Source: Burkholderiales bacterium
GTDB lineage: Bacteria > Pseudomonadota > Gammaproteobacteria > Burkholderiales > Burkholderiaceae_C
Assembly: GCA_016185015.1 (NCBI GenBank)
Contig: JACPOI010000020.1
Coordinates: 1 to 64,000 of the forward strand
Direction: 5' to 3'
Length of the DNA stretch: 64,000 bases
Part shown: piece by piece, positions 39,897 through 47,701 of the stretch
How positions within the stretch are numbered: position 1 is the stretch's first letter
Layout of the letters: every line of letters begins with the position of its first letter
Position numbers and translations under genes: made by a program
Notes under the pieces: model-generated
The model's database searches: none
What the model was told of the DNA's origin: nothing
What the model saw: the letters and a program-made list of their open reading frames with translations, nothing else

Positions 39897-40646
39897 TCAA
39901 GCCAGCGCCATCATCTGCGCCGGCATCTGGTCCCAAACCCGGCCGTTCAGCAAACGTCCATTGGCAGACTTGGCTCGACGCTTGCCGTCGGCTCCCCAGC
40001 CACCCCACTGTTTGAAGAAGAAGGCGACACCCTGCTCCTCACACTGCTCGCGCACAGAATCGGCCCATTCAGGCTTCATGGGCCTGGCCTTCGGCCCGGA
40101 TTCGCCGCCGACGATTACCCAATGGATATCGGTCAGGTCCAATTCGCCCACATCCTCCAATAACGGCTCTACAGAGAGAAAGCGGATGTGCGCCGGCACC
40201 TTGCGAAGGTGATCAATACGCAGCACGCCGTGCTTCTTGTTCTCCACGGACACGCCCAGCCAAGCGTTCCTTGGGACCTCCCGGTTCTTGAAGAAGCGCG
40301 CCATGCGCGCTGCACGCTTAGTCAGGATCTGGTAGGTGTGGCGTGGCGTCTTGTGAATGACGTCAAAGACTTTTTCGATGTACTCATCGGTAATCCGGTC
40401 ATGGAACAAGTCGGACATCGAATTGACGAAGTACGTGGTCGGCTTGTTGCGCAATATCGGATCGTTCAGCCGCTGCGGCAGCATGGTGAGTTGGAAGCCG
40501 TTTTCGTAGCCCGGCGTGCCCATTGCCTGCAGTCGGTGCGCCATGCTCTCGGCGTAGCAATTCTTGCAGCCCGCAGAAATCTTGGTGCACCCGACGGTGG
40601 GGTTCCAAGTCTGCTCGGTCCATTCGATCTTGCTGGTAGTGGTCAT
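39897..40646 (-). CDS. Gp37/Gp68-family (DUF5131) three-Cys protein
   Basis: 249 residues. The start IEWTEQTWNPTVGCTKISAG is the family hallmark; the three cysteines lie in CTKISAGCKNCYAE, spaced like an iron-sulfur site and followed by MAHRLQ. Also typical are LTKRAARMARFF, AWLGVSVEN, FLSVEPLLED, WVIVGGESGPKARP and FFFKQWGGW. The family is common in phages, plasmids and islands and is usually compared with radical SAM or spore photoproduct lyase-like proteins; its function is not established. The ATG overlaps the stop of the LexA-like gene (ATGA), so both are made together. Confidence 0.88.
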   Translation of the reverse strand: MTTTSKIEWTEQTWNPTVGCTKISAGCKNCYAESMAHRLQAMGTPGYENGFQLTMLPQRLNDPILRNKPTTYFVNSMSDLFHDRITDEYIEKVFDVIHKTPRHTYQILTKRAARMARFFKNREVPRNAWLGVSVENKKHGVLRIDHLRKVPAHIRFLSVEPLLEDVGELDLTDIHWVIVGGESGPKARPMKPEWADSVREQCEEQGVAFFFKQWGGWGADGKRRAKSANGRLLNGRVWDQMPAQMMALA

Positions 40647-41266
40647 AAGGTCTTCCCTCCTTGTGCTTTGGTGGGCCAGTGGCTACGCGCCAGGCCGCGG
40701 AAAATTCCGTAGATCTCCATATTCGACTGAGGCCGGATTGGCTTGTATTCTGGGTTGTGAGGCATCAACACCGGCCACTTGCCCTCGTACCGCAGTTCCT
40801 TGAGCGTATAAGCGCCATCAACGACCGCCACCACGATCTGCCCTTCCTGGGCCTGCTTCGTGCGTTCAATGATGGCTAGATCGCCATCCAAAATGCCGGC
40901 ATCCCGCATCGAGTCTCCCCGGACTTTCAGCAGCACTGTCTTCGACGGACGCTTGACCAGAAAGCTCTCCAGCGTCATCACGTCCGACCACGACTGAGGC
41001 TCGACTGCGTCCGGCATGCCGGCTCGCACACTTGCATCCATCACCGGCAACGAAAAGAAACGCTCCGTCGGTAGCACCTTCCCGCCGGGACCCTTGCGCA
41101 AGATTCCAGCAGCACACAGGCGGTCACGCAGCTTCAAGGCCGCGTTAGCCGAGCTGAACCCCAGAACTTCAGCCATCCGGGCCAGCGAACTAGGCATTGC
41201 ACGGTCAGCCATGTACTGATCGCGCAGCTTCAAGAGGTGTTCATGGTCGGCGTTGGCTTTGCCCAT
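40643..41266 (-). CDS. LexA/UmuD-like self-cleaving repressor
   Basis: 207 residues from the ATG at 41266. A LexA-type winged helix (HLLKLRDQYMADRAMPSSLA, FSSANAALKLRDRL) is joined to an S24 peptidase domain. The Ala-Gly cleavage pair is present (VRAGMP), as are the catalytic Ser (RGDSMRDAGI) and Lys (YTLKEL), so RecA-stimulated self-cleavage is expected. A longer frame from 41368 crosses the operator and is rejected. The 18-bp palindrome at 41276 sits just upstream of the start. It probably represses itself and, by overlap, the DUF5131 and TcmP genes, and would release them on DNA damage. Confidence 0.88.
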   Translation of the reverse strand: MGKANADHEHLLKLRDQYMADRAMPSSLARMAEVLGFSSANAALKLRDRLCAAGILRKGPGGKVLPTERFFSLPVMDASVRAGMPDAVEPQSWSDVMTLESFLVKRPSKTVLLKVRGDSMRDAGILDGDLAIIERTKQAQEGQIVVAVVDGAYTLKELRYEGKWPVLMPHNPEYKPIRPQSNMEIYGIFRGLARSHWPTKAQGGKTL

Positions 41267-41275
41267 GGGCGTATT

Positions 41276-41293
41276 TTGGTGTATGAACATACA
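41276..41293. promoter_or_regulatory. Palindromic operator of the LexA-like gene
   Basis: GGTGTATGAACATACACC is an 8-bp perfect inverted repeat with a 2-base centre, ending 9 bases before the start codon at 41266. It resembles a LexA box (GTGTAT...ATACAC compared with CTGTAT...ATACAG). Placement over the leader suggests self-repression. Confidence 0.75.
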
Positions 41294-41355
41294 CCTTGCA
41301 AGTTTTCTGCACTTATCCATGCGCGAATAAAGTGTTGCGCAACGGCTGTCCAGCG

Positions 41356-41733
41356 TCATGGAGCACACCTATGGCTCGCCTGCACGATAGCCGGGCCTAC
41401 TGATTCGATCAGCTTGGCCAGGATTTCGGCGGTGCTCTCCCGACCGTCCCAGACCTTGTCCAACGCTTGGCGAATCCGGGCATTGTCGAGCCCAGAACAT
41501 GCCGCGTCGCCTATGCGAATATTTGTATCAATATCTGCATAATCAAGGAGCAGCCTCATTTTGGGCGTCACGGTCTTGGTGCGTGAAGCCAGGAATCGCT
41601 GGACCGTCGATTGATTGACACCTTGCTCAATAGCAAATGATGTGGGTGTAGAGCCGACCCTTTTTAGATAGGCCTGCAGCTCCTTCCGGATTCGAGGTAG
41701 ATTCGCCTGCGGCGGCTTGGCTATTCTTGGCAT
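41356..41733 (-). CDS. Cro/CI-type HTH regulator
   Basis: 125 residues. The N-terminal helix-turn-helix reads LQAYLKRVGSTPTSFAIEQG then VNQSTVQRFLASRTKTVTP, typical of XRE/lambda-repressor proteins. The C-terminal half is helical (ARIRQALDKVWDGRESTAEI) and may dimerise. It lies 90 bases upstream of the LexA-like gene on the same strand. A 30-base palindrome covers its start codon, which suggests tight self-control. It could control the whole minus-strand operon or the divergent STAND gene. Confidence 0.75.
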   Translation of the reverse strand: MPRIAKPPQANLPRIRKELQAYLKRVGSTPTSFAIEQGVNQSTVQRFLASRTKTVTPKMRLLLDYADIDTNIRIGDAACSGLDNARIRQALDKVWDGRESTAEILAKLIESVGPAIVQASHRCAP

Positions 41734-41759
41734 ATATGCACATTATTGTGCATATATGC
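41730..41759. promoter_or_regulatory. 30-base palindrome over the HTH gene start
   Basis: GCATATATGCACA at 41730-41742 and TGTGCATATATGC at 41747-41759 are perfect inverted copies around TTAT. The left arm includes the start codon of the HTH gene at 41733. Each arm also contains the smaller palindrome GCATATATGC. The remaining 260 bases up to the ATG at 42020 hold no gene that I can support. Confidence 0.7.
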
Positions 41760-42019
41760 GCGCTGTCAAGAATGGGGTTCCAAGGCCATGAGTGGTGGGG
41801 CGGCGCAGCTGCCCTATTCACCACCGCACCGCGAGGCACGGCTCGTGTCAGAACCTCTTGTCTACGCCCACCCCTGGAGCGCAAGAGCATGCCTCCCAGC
41901 TCCCGGGCGGCAAGTGCGCTGAGTGAAGGACCAGCCACCGACATGGTCCAATTCCCATGCAGTATTCGGCGGAAAATGTCGACAGCGTTCGGACGGGTGA
42001 AAGGTGAGGTAAGAACAAA

Positions 42020-45000
42020 ATGGCAAACGAGGCAGACGGGTGTGGCGGATCTGGAAGCCACTCAATTGCGGGCTACGAATACCAGATCGATGTCTCTGTT
42101 TGGCTCGCCCTTGACTTAGTGCTGGCAAACCGGCTCACTCTAGAGTTGGTTCTTGAGCCCGTTTCAGAGGAAGACGTCGAGGCTGATCTTGCCGACGTCG
42201 AGCCTGGCCGCTTGACGAGTACGGCGGCCTTGGACGGTTATCGCCTCGTTGTGCAGGCTAAGCTTCGCGGCGGAGACGCCTGGACGGTGGCTGGTGTGAA
42301 GGCGTTGCTAAAGCATGGCGTCGCCCGACCATCAGCCGCGAAGCGGCTCGAAGACAAAAATATCCGCTACTTGCTCGTCACCTCAGCCAGCCTGAACGGA
42401 GGTACGCGGGGATTGCTTGTCCGCCGGGCGGGGAGCTGGCCCAAGGCGGCCGACATGCCAGCAACGATCAAGAGCGCGCTCCCGGTGGGCTCAGCGGCGC
42501 GGGTTGCGATCATCGGCAACGAAGATAAGGAGCGGATCACCACCGATATCAAGACCCTCCTAACCGAGAGTTTTCGCGTCCCGAATGCCAAGCTGGACGA
42601 GTGCCGCCAAGCGTTGCGCGAGGCAGCGCGGGTTCGGATCGGTGGAGCAGGCGGTGGCTGCTGGACGCGTGCGCAGTTGGAGCAGGTCATCCGCCGTCAC
42701 GATGGCTACATCGCTAGCTCACCGGGGCTCGATCATTACGTCGCCCCTACCAATTGGGGCGAGTTGCGCGCGGCGATGACCGATCGGCACGCAGCTCTGA
42801 TCATCGGTCAGTCTGGGACGGGAAAGACAATGGCGACGCGTAAGCTCTATGACGAGCTGCGCAAGGAGATACCTGGCCTAGCTCGCGTACCAATCACGCT
42901 CGGGCCCGAACAGCTCCGCGACGATACAACGCCGCCACCGGTGCTCTATGACATCGAAGACCCGTGGGGCCGCTACGACTTCGACCCCAAGAGCCGCCCT
43001 TGGAACGATCAGCTTGCACAGTTCTTTGCCAAAGCTCGTCCCGATCGAATGATCGTGGCGACTTCGCGCCTGGACGTGGCCCAGAGCGCGGGAGCGCTCG
43101 ATACGGTGAAGCCGTGGCGCATTGGGCTGGAGGCTGAGCACTATGGCGGCATCGAGCGTCGACGTTTGTACCGGACACGAATCGAAGCGCTGCCCCGAAA
43201 GCTCCAGGCGTTAGCGAAGGATAGTGAAGGATCGGCGCTGGCGAGCCTAGCCACCCCGCTGGAAATCCAGAAGTTTTTTGACGCCCTGCCGACACTCGAC
43301 GACAAGGAGAGGCGAAATTCCGCAGGATTCGTCGCTGAGGCTATACGGCGGGCGCACCAGGACTCGATCGAACGGACAGTGGTCGATCAGATCGAGGAGC
43401 GTAAGGATATTCGCGCGGCCACCGTCCTCTGGGGTCTGCTCAAGGCCAATGACAAGCTCTCGCTCAGGCTACTGCGGCAGATCGAAGAGGATTTCGCCGA
43501 GCAAGGGGCCCCTTATGAAAAAGGTGTTTCCCCGCTCGTCACCTTCTTCGTCGCGGCTCGAAATCTGCGTCAGGTTGAAAGTACAGTGACCTACTACCAT
43601 CCGCGGGTCGAGGCTGGCATTGAGCAAGCGCTGAATCGAGACCGTCTGCTCGCACGGCGAACGCTCCGCCTCTTGATCGACATCCTGATATCGCCGATCG
43701 GGCCAGGAGAAGCCTGGGGTGTTGCCGCATCTGCGAGGTTACTTCTTGCCCTTGATCGAACACCAAAGCTGAAGCCTGAGCCGTCGACCACGGCGCAAAC
43801 GAAGATAGATGCATGGCTAGCCGCTGAGTTAGCCAAGGGCGGGAAGGAGTTCGAGGGGAACCTCAACCTTGCCGAAGCGGCAGGTTCAGCGAACAGCAAT
43901 GTTTCTGAAGTGGCACGGTTCCTCCTGCACCGGCCGGATCGTAGCTTTGCGGGAATGCGCCTGTGGGGCCCCGCGGAGCATGACGAGGCGTGGTACGCAC
44001 GAATGCGGGCCGACCCGAAGGTCAGGTCGGTCGTGGAGACTTTCATCCGAGATGTGCTACCGCACGCCCGTGATGATTTCGGAACTGGCTTCGTCGCGGA
44101 GGCCGAGCGCATCGCGCCCGGACTCACAACGGCGTTCCTGGCTGCCGCGGCGACAGCGGTGCACTACGGTCTTACAAACACCCATGACGCAATCGCCGAA
44201 GGCGCACTTAACGACCTCTCAGCGTTCGAGGCGATCGTCGATGCTGCAATCGCGGTGCGCACCCTCAGCGAGGCCGATCGCCAGCGCGCTGCGGATATCC
44301 ATCTAGCGATTGTCAACGGCGAGTACAGCGAGGATTATGCCCAGCACCTTGCCGACGATGACGATGGTTGGACCGCAGGCGAGTTTCTGGAGGCCTATGT
44401 CAAGCGAGTGCGGGGGACGGTCGGTTGGCAGCACTTGGTCGAGCATCGGCATAGGGGTCGGCTGCTCTCCTACTGGCTCCGCGAGCTGGCGAAGGACGAG
44501 GCCCCGAATATAGAAGAACTTTCCAGTGCCTTTGCGATTGGACTCGGGACGGATGACGAAGACGATCTTTGGTATGTCCTGGGCAAGACGTGGGATTCCG
44601 CGTTCGAGCAGGCGCTGGTGAACCGCATCCTAGAGAGCCATCCTGCGCCCAGAGTGCGTGTCGCGGCGTTGACGTGTCTTGCCGAGCGGGCCACAGAGCG
44701 GCTACCAAGGATTTGCCATGAACTCGCGGCGCGGGGAGAGGACGGCCGACTGGTCGAAATTGCGATCGAAATTGGAGAAATGCGCTGCAAGCGATCTACC
44801 TTTGACGGCGATCGCCACGGTGAAGCGGCAAATCGGGCGGCAGAGCATCTACCAGCTCAGCTTAAAGAGATCAGCGATGCAGTTTTCGCGTTGGAAGCGG
44901 GGGCATCGCCGATTCTCACGGACGACGCGCATGAGCTGCTTACCCGCGTCATCCCGCCAAGTGAAGAAGTTCGTCTCTTTCGCGTCAGCCTGGACAAGCA

Positions 45001-45979
45001 CCTACCTATATTCGTGCCTGACGATGTGCAGTGGTTACTCGCCAATACCGAGGATGCGAGCAACGCTGCAGAAGCGATCAATTTCGCGATACGTCATGGG
45101 ATGACGGCTGAGGTTGAGGCGGGGCTCGCTCACCGATTCGCCGACGTAGTCGCACGATCGCTCACGGCGATAGCGGTGCAGAAGGTGCCCCCCCTACCTA
45201 ACTCTCTGCTCGCCCTCGCTCGACATAAGGGTAGTCCGGTGCGTCGGGCCCTGGTTGAATTGCTCGATGCCAAATCGCATTCCGATCACCTTCCCGCGTT
45301 GCTTCTTCTGGCCAAGGACGAGTGGTCGCCTCGTTCTTCATATTATGGGGAAGACGACAACTATCCTATCGCGCAGTCCGCCATTGAGGCGATCGCGAAG
45401 CTCGGCGCAATCGAGGACCGGGTGGCCGAAGAGTTGTACCGGCTGGCCATCGACACACGCGACCCAGATGTTCGGTATAACATCTTTGTTCTTCTCATCG
45501 GTGCGGCCGATCCTCGCTTCCAAAGTGAGCTTTTCGAGCTTGCCGTGAGCCCGGGACGCCGAAAAATTCGGCTGGCGGCTTCGGGGGCGCTGATGGCTGG
45601 CCACGAGCATGTAGTGTCCGAAATCCTCGGACGAATCACACCGCAGTTGCTGGGGACGCGAATTGAGAGCGTCGCCTCAAGACTGCTGCTGCTCGTTGCA
45701 CTACAGGGCGAAATTGGCGACGTTTTGAAGGCTGCCGAGGCGCTTTCCACGAGCGAGACGCGCCGCGTCCTATTGCTCCTTGCGATCTGGGTGATTCGCG
45801 ATCGCGATATATCGGCAGCCGAGCAGATCGCCAGGATGCTGCCAACAAACCACGCCGGGGTGAGGTGGGCGCTGGCAGGTGCTGAGGGCAAGCTCGACGA
45901 TACGGCTCTGGACGATTTGGGAGATTCCATCAACGTTGAGCAGGTCTTCCTGTTCATGCGACCGAAGAAGAAGCGCTGA
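42020..45979 (+). CDS. Avs-like nuclease-STAND NTPase-repeat protein
   Basis: 1319 residues. Residues 1-170 look like a Cap4/DUF4297-type PD-(D/E)XK nuclease: IAGYEYQIDVSVWL, LEPVSEEDVEADL and YRLVVQAKLRGG give the usual E...D...QxK series. A P-loop NTPase follows with Walker A IIGQSGTGKTMATRK near residue 262, a Walker B-like VLYDIEDPWGRYDF near 308 and the strand MIVATSR. The remaining ~850 residues are helical repeats of HEAT/ARM type (SPVRRALVELLDAKSHSDHL, DPDVRYNIFVLLIGA). This is the plan of antiviral STAND proteins: effector, switch ATPase, sensor repeats. Codon use differs from the core genes, which suggests transfer. The ATG has GAGGTAAG upstream. I do not claim a named Avs subtype. 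Confidence 0.72.
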   Translation: MANEADGCGGSGSHSIAGYEYQIDVSVWLALDLVLANRLTLELVLEPVSEEDVEADLADVEPGRLTSTAALDGYRLVVQAKLRGGDAWTVAGVKALLKHGVARPSAAKRLEDKNIRYLLVTSASLNGGTRGLLVRRAGSWPKAADMPATIKSALPVGSAARVAIIGNEDKERITTDIKTLLTESFRVPNAKLDECRQALREAARVRIGGAGGGCWTRAQLEQVIRRHDGYIASSPGLDHYVAPTNWGELRAAMTDRHAALIIGQSGTGKTMATRKLYDELRKEIPGLARVPITLGPEQLRDDTTPPPVLYDIEDPWGRYDFDPKSRPWNDQLAQFFAKARPDRMIVATSRLDVAQSAGALDTVKPWRIGLEAEHYGGIERRRLYRTRIEALPRKLQALAKDSEGSALASLATPLEIQKFFDALPTLDDKERRNSAGFVAEAIRRAHQDSIERTVVDQIEERKDIRAATVLWGLLKANDKLSLRLLRQIEEDFAEQGAPYEKGVSPLVTFFVAARNLRQVESTVTYYHPRVEAGIEQALNRDRLLARRTLRLLIDILISPIGPGEAWGVAASARLLLALDRTPKLKPEPSTTAQTKIDAWLAAELAKGGKEFEGNLNLAEAAGSANSNVSEVARFLLHRPDRSFAGMRLWGPAEHDEAWYARMRADPKVRSVVETFIRDVLPHARDDFGTGFVAEAERIAPGLTTAFLAAAATAVHYGLTNTHDAIAEGALNDLSAFEAIVDAAIAVRTLSEADRQRAADIHLAIVNGEYSEDYAQHLADDDDGWTAGEFLEAYVKRVRGTVGWQHLVEHRHRGRLLSYWLRELAKDEAPNIEELSSAFAIGLGTDDEDDLWYVLGKTWDSAFEQALVNRILESHPAPRVRVAALTCLAERATERLPRICHELAARGEDGRLVEIAIEIGEMRCKRSTFDGDRHGEAANRAAEHLPAQLKEISDAVFALEAGASPILTDDAHELLTRVIPPSEEVRLFRVSLDKHLPIFVPDDVQWLLANTEDASNAAEAINFAIRHGMTAEVEAGLAHRFADVVARSLTAIAVQKVPPLPNSLLALARHKGSPVRRALVELLDAKSHSDHLPALLLLAKDEWSPRSSYYGEDDNYPIAQSAIEAIAKLGAIEDRVAEELYRLAIDTRDPDVRYNIFVLLIGAADPRFQSELFELAVSPGRRKIRLAASGALMAGHEHVVSEILGRITPQLLGTRIESVASRLLLLVALQGEIGDVLKAAEALSTSETRRVLLLLAIWVIRDRDISAAEQIARMLPTNHAGVRWALAGAEGKLDDTALDDLGDSINVEQVFLFMRPKKKR

Positions 45980-46040
45980 ACTGTGGCTCAGTCATACAAA
46001 CCCATACCCTTGAACTCTCGTTGACTTTCACCGTTGAGGC

Positions 46041-46766
46041 ATGCACGATGCTGACTACAGTCAACTCGGCAAACGCCTGAGAGAAACAATGGACGTCTAT
46101 CAGGATCAGAGCGAAGGCTTCAAGAAAGCTCGTGTACATCCATATGTCTCTTCAAGACCCGGCGGGGCGAGTTTTGTTGATTTCAAGCGCCATCCGGAGC
46201 GGATAGCCGAGGTATTAGAAGATTTTGTCGTCTTTGGGCATGAAGCGGCGATTCAAACCTTTTACCAATTCCTTGCCTGGATCAACGGGCCTGATTCGTT
46301 GCTGGAAAGCTGCGATTGTGCGCTACGTGGACCTGGGCCGCATGACTCCAAATACTCGGAGCACTTATTGTGCGTTCACGGGCGACTGATGGTGATGCAT
46401 CGTGACTTGTCAGCAAATTGCGATGACCGGTTCAACCTTCTCTACAACACATTGGGCAGGGAGCTGAGTTTTATTGATCAAGAACTCAATCGGAGCCAAG
46501 GCACCGTCGGATTCGCCGGCAGCCGCGCTCTGTACAAGGACCTGATTCCCGTACATCAACGCAAGGACGGCAACATCGTCTCGCGTTTCGGGGACCCCGG
46601 CCGAGGGCATCAGGTCTTGCTTCTTTTCAAAGCCTTCGGCGACGACCAAAACGAGGCCTTCAAAAACTTAGATCGGGTTTTTAAGAACATCGAAATGGCC
46701 TGTCGGCGGGCCTCGGAAAAGCTGCAAGCTACTAAGATGGTGCCGACTGAACGCGAGGGCGTGTAA
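46041..46766 (+). CDS. Protein of unknown function downstream of the Avs-like gene
   Basis: 241 residues, soluble, with no signal peptide and no motif I recognise. The middle holds HLLCVHGRLMVMHRDLSANC and NLLYNTLGRELSFIDQELNR, which look helical. Near the end are GFAGSRALYKDLIPVHQRKD and RVFKNIEMACRRASEKLQ. It starts 62 bases after the Avs-like gene on the same strand and could share its transcript, though the gap allows a separate promoter. A partner role in defence is only a guess from position. Confidence 0.6.
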   Translation: MHDADYSQLGKRLRETMDVYQDQSEGFKKARVHPYVSSRPGGASFVDFKRHPERIAEVLEDFVVFGHEAAIQTFYQFLAWINGPDSLLESCDCALRGPGPHDSKYSEHLLCVHGRLMVMHRDLSANCDDRFNLLYNTLGRELSFIDQELNRSQGTVGFAGSRALYKDLIPVHQRKDGNIVSRFGDPGRGHQVLLLFKAFGDDQNEAFKNLDRVFKNIEMACRRASEKLQATKMVPTEREGV

Positions 46767-46792
46767 TACGGGCAGCAAGCATAGCCCTATAA

Positions 46793-46871
46793 CACCCTGG
46801 TGGCACGATTATGCTTCCCGTCGCGGAACAGTTATGGTTCCGGCGACAGGAGTCCCGGATGCGCCAGGGTG
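46793..46871. repeat. Nested inverted repeats in a 170-base gene-free gap
   Basis: Outer arms CACCCTGG (46793-46800) and CCAGGGTG (46864-46871) enclose an inner hairpin made of GTCGCGGAAC and GTTCCGGCGAC, which pair over ten bases with one bulged G around AGTTATG. No reading frame in 46767-46939 is convincing. The shape suggests a mobile-element end, a small structured RNA or a strong transcription barrier. Confidence 0.45.
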
Positions 46872-46939
46872 CCGACTTATAGCTGCACGCAAGGCCCGCT
46901 TCCTGAACTATCTTTCTGGCCGGGAGCCGCCACCGGCCG

Positions 46940-47620
46940 TTAAATGTCTCTAATAAGAGCGTGTTTGCCAAGCGTGACACCCTTCTTGAGATCCCTCACT
47001 TGCGCAAGCACATGCAGCCTGATGGCCTCCGGGAGCACTGTGACCAGAGGCGAAGCCTGCCGTAGTTGTTGGGCCCGCTGGCTCGATCTCAGGATCTTGC
47101 GCCACGATTGATATTTCAGGATTTGCTCCCATTCCTGCCAAAGGGGGGCAGAGCGTGAGTTGGGTCTGGTAGTGAGCCAGCGGCTCAGAATCTTGTTGGC
47201 CCTGTCGAGCAGAACCGGATCTTGTTGAACTACGCGCACTGCCTGACGGTGCAAGGCGAGGCTCTGTAGGTCCTGTAGTTGGTGACGAGTCTCATCCGCA
47301 GAGATGACGACTTGAGCAGTGGATCTAGCACGTCGTGATCGCACGGTGTCAGAACCTGCCTGCCTAGGCAGACGTCCGTCAACGGCGACAAATGCCAGTT
47401 CTCCACTCAAGTTCAGAACGGCCATGACGCGAAGATATGACCCCATGGACGAACTCGGGTCACCTGACTCCACAGCCCTGAGGGTCATACGAGAGATGCC
47501 GGCCCGCTTGGCCATCTCGATTGTGCTCAGGCCTTGAGCTTTGCGTTGCAGTTGGAGACGGTTGCCCAGTTGCAGAAGCACTTGGCAGTCCAAGACGGAG
47601 AGCGAGTCAGGCGCGATCAT
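46940..47620 (-). CDS. XRE/HipB-like regulator with long C-terminal extension
   Basis: 226 residues. A helix-turn-helix covers about residues 15-70 (NRLQLQRKAQGLSTIEMAKR, AGISRMTLRAVESGDPSSSM). The remaining 150 residues are basic and helical (LLDRANKILSRWLTTRPNS) with no match I know. The HTH resembles HipB-type antitoxins, but no toxin gene lies downstream of it: the next gene that way is the unrelated one at 46041 on the other strand. It lies 82 bases past the hipA stop. A perfect 22-bp palindrome overlaps its first codon, so it probably controls itself. It could be an orphan antitoxin. Confidence 0.7.
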   Translation of the reverse strand: MIAPDSLSVLDCQVLLQLGNRLQLQRKAQGLSTIEMAKRAGISRMTLRAVESGDPSSSMGSYLRVMAVLNLSGELAFVAVDGRLPRQAGSDTVRSRRARSTAQVVISADETRHQLQDLQSLALHRQAVRVVQQDPVLLDRANKILSRWLTTRPNSRSAPLWQEWEQILKYQSWRKILRSSQRAQQLRQASPLVTVLPEAIRLHVLAQVRDLKKGVTLGKHALIRDI

Positions 47621-47641
47621 TTGTCTACCATAATAGACAAA
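47620..47641. promoter_or_regulatory. 22-bp palindromic operator at the XRE gene start
   Basis: TTTGTCTA at 47620-47627 and TAGACAAA at 47634-47641 are perfect inverted copies around CCATAA. The palindrome directly abuts the start codon at 47618-47620, the usual place for an autoregulatory XRE site. Confidence 0.68.
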
Positions 47642-47701
47642 GTGTCCTCATTTGTGCGAAGGCTGATCGCCAACCGTTCGGCGGGTTGATCAGCCGCCGG
47701 C

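Noticed and set aside
46793-46871. Integron attC site
   Set aside because: The nested stems look suggestive, but the paired RYYYAAC/GTTRRRY core sites are not present at the right places and there is no integrase gene or cassette array.
47679-47699. Terminator between hipA and the XRE gene (CGGCGG/CCGCCG stem)
   Set aside because: The stem is only 6 bp with a 9-base loop and no T-run on either strand.
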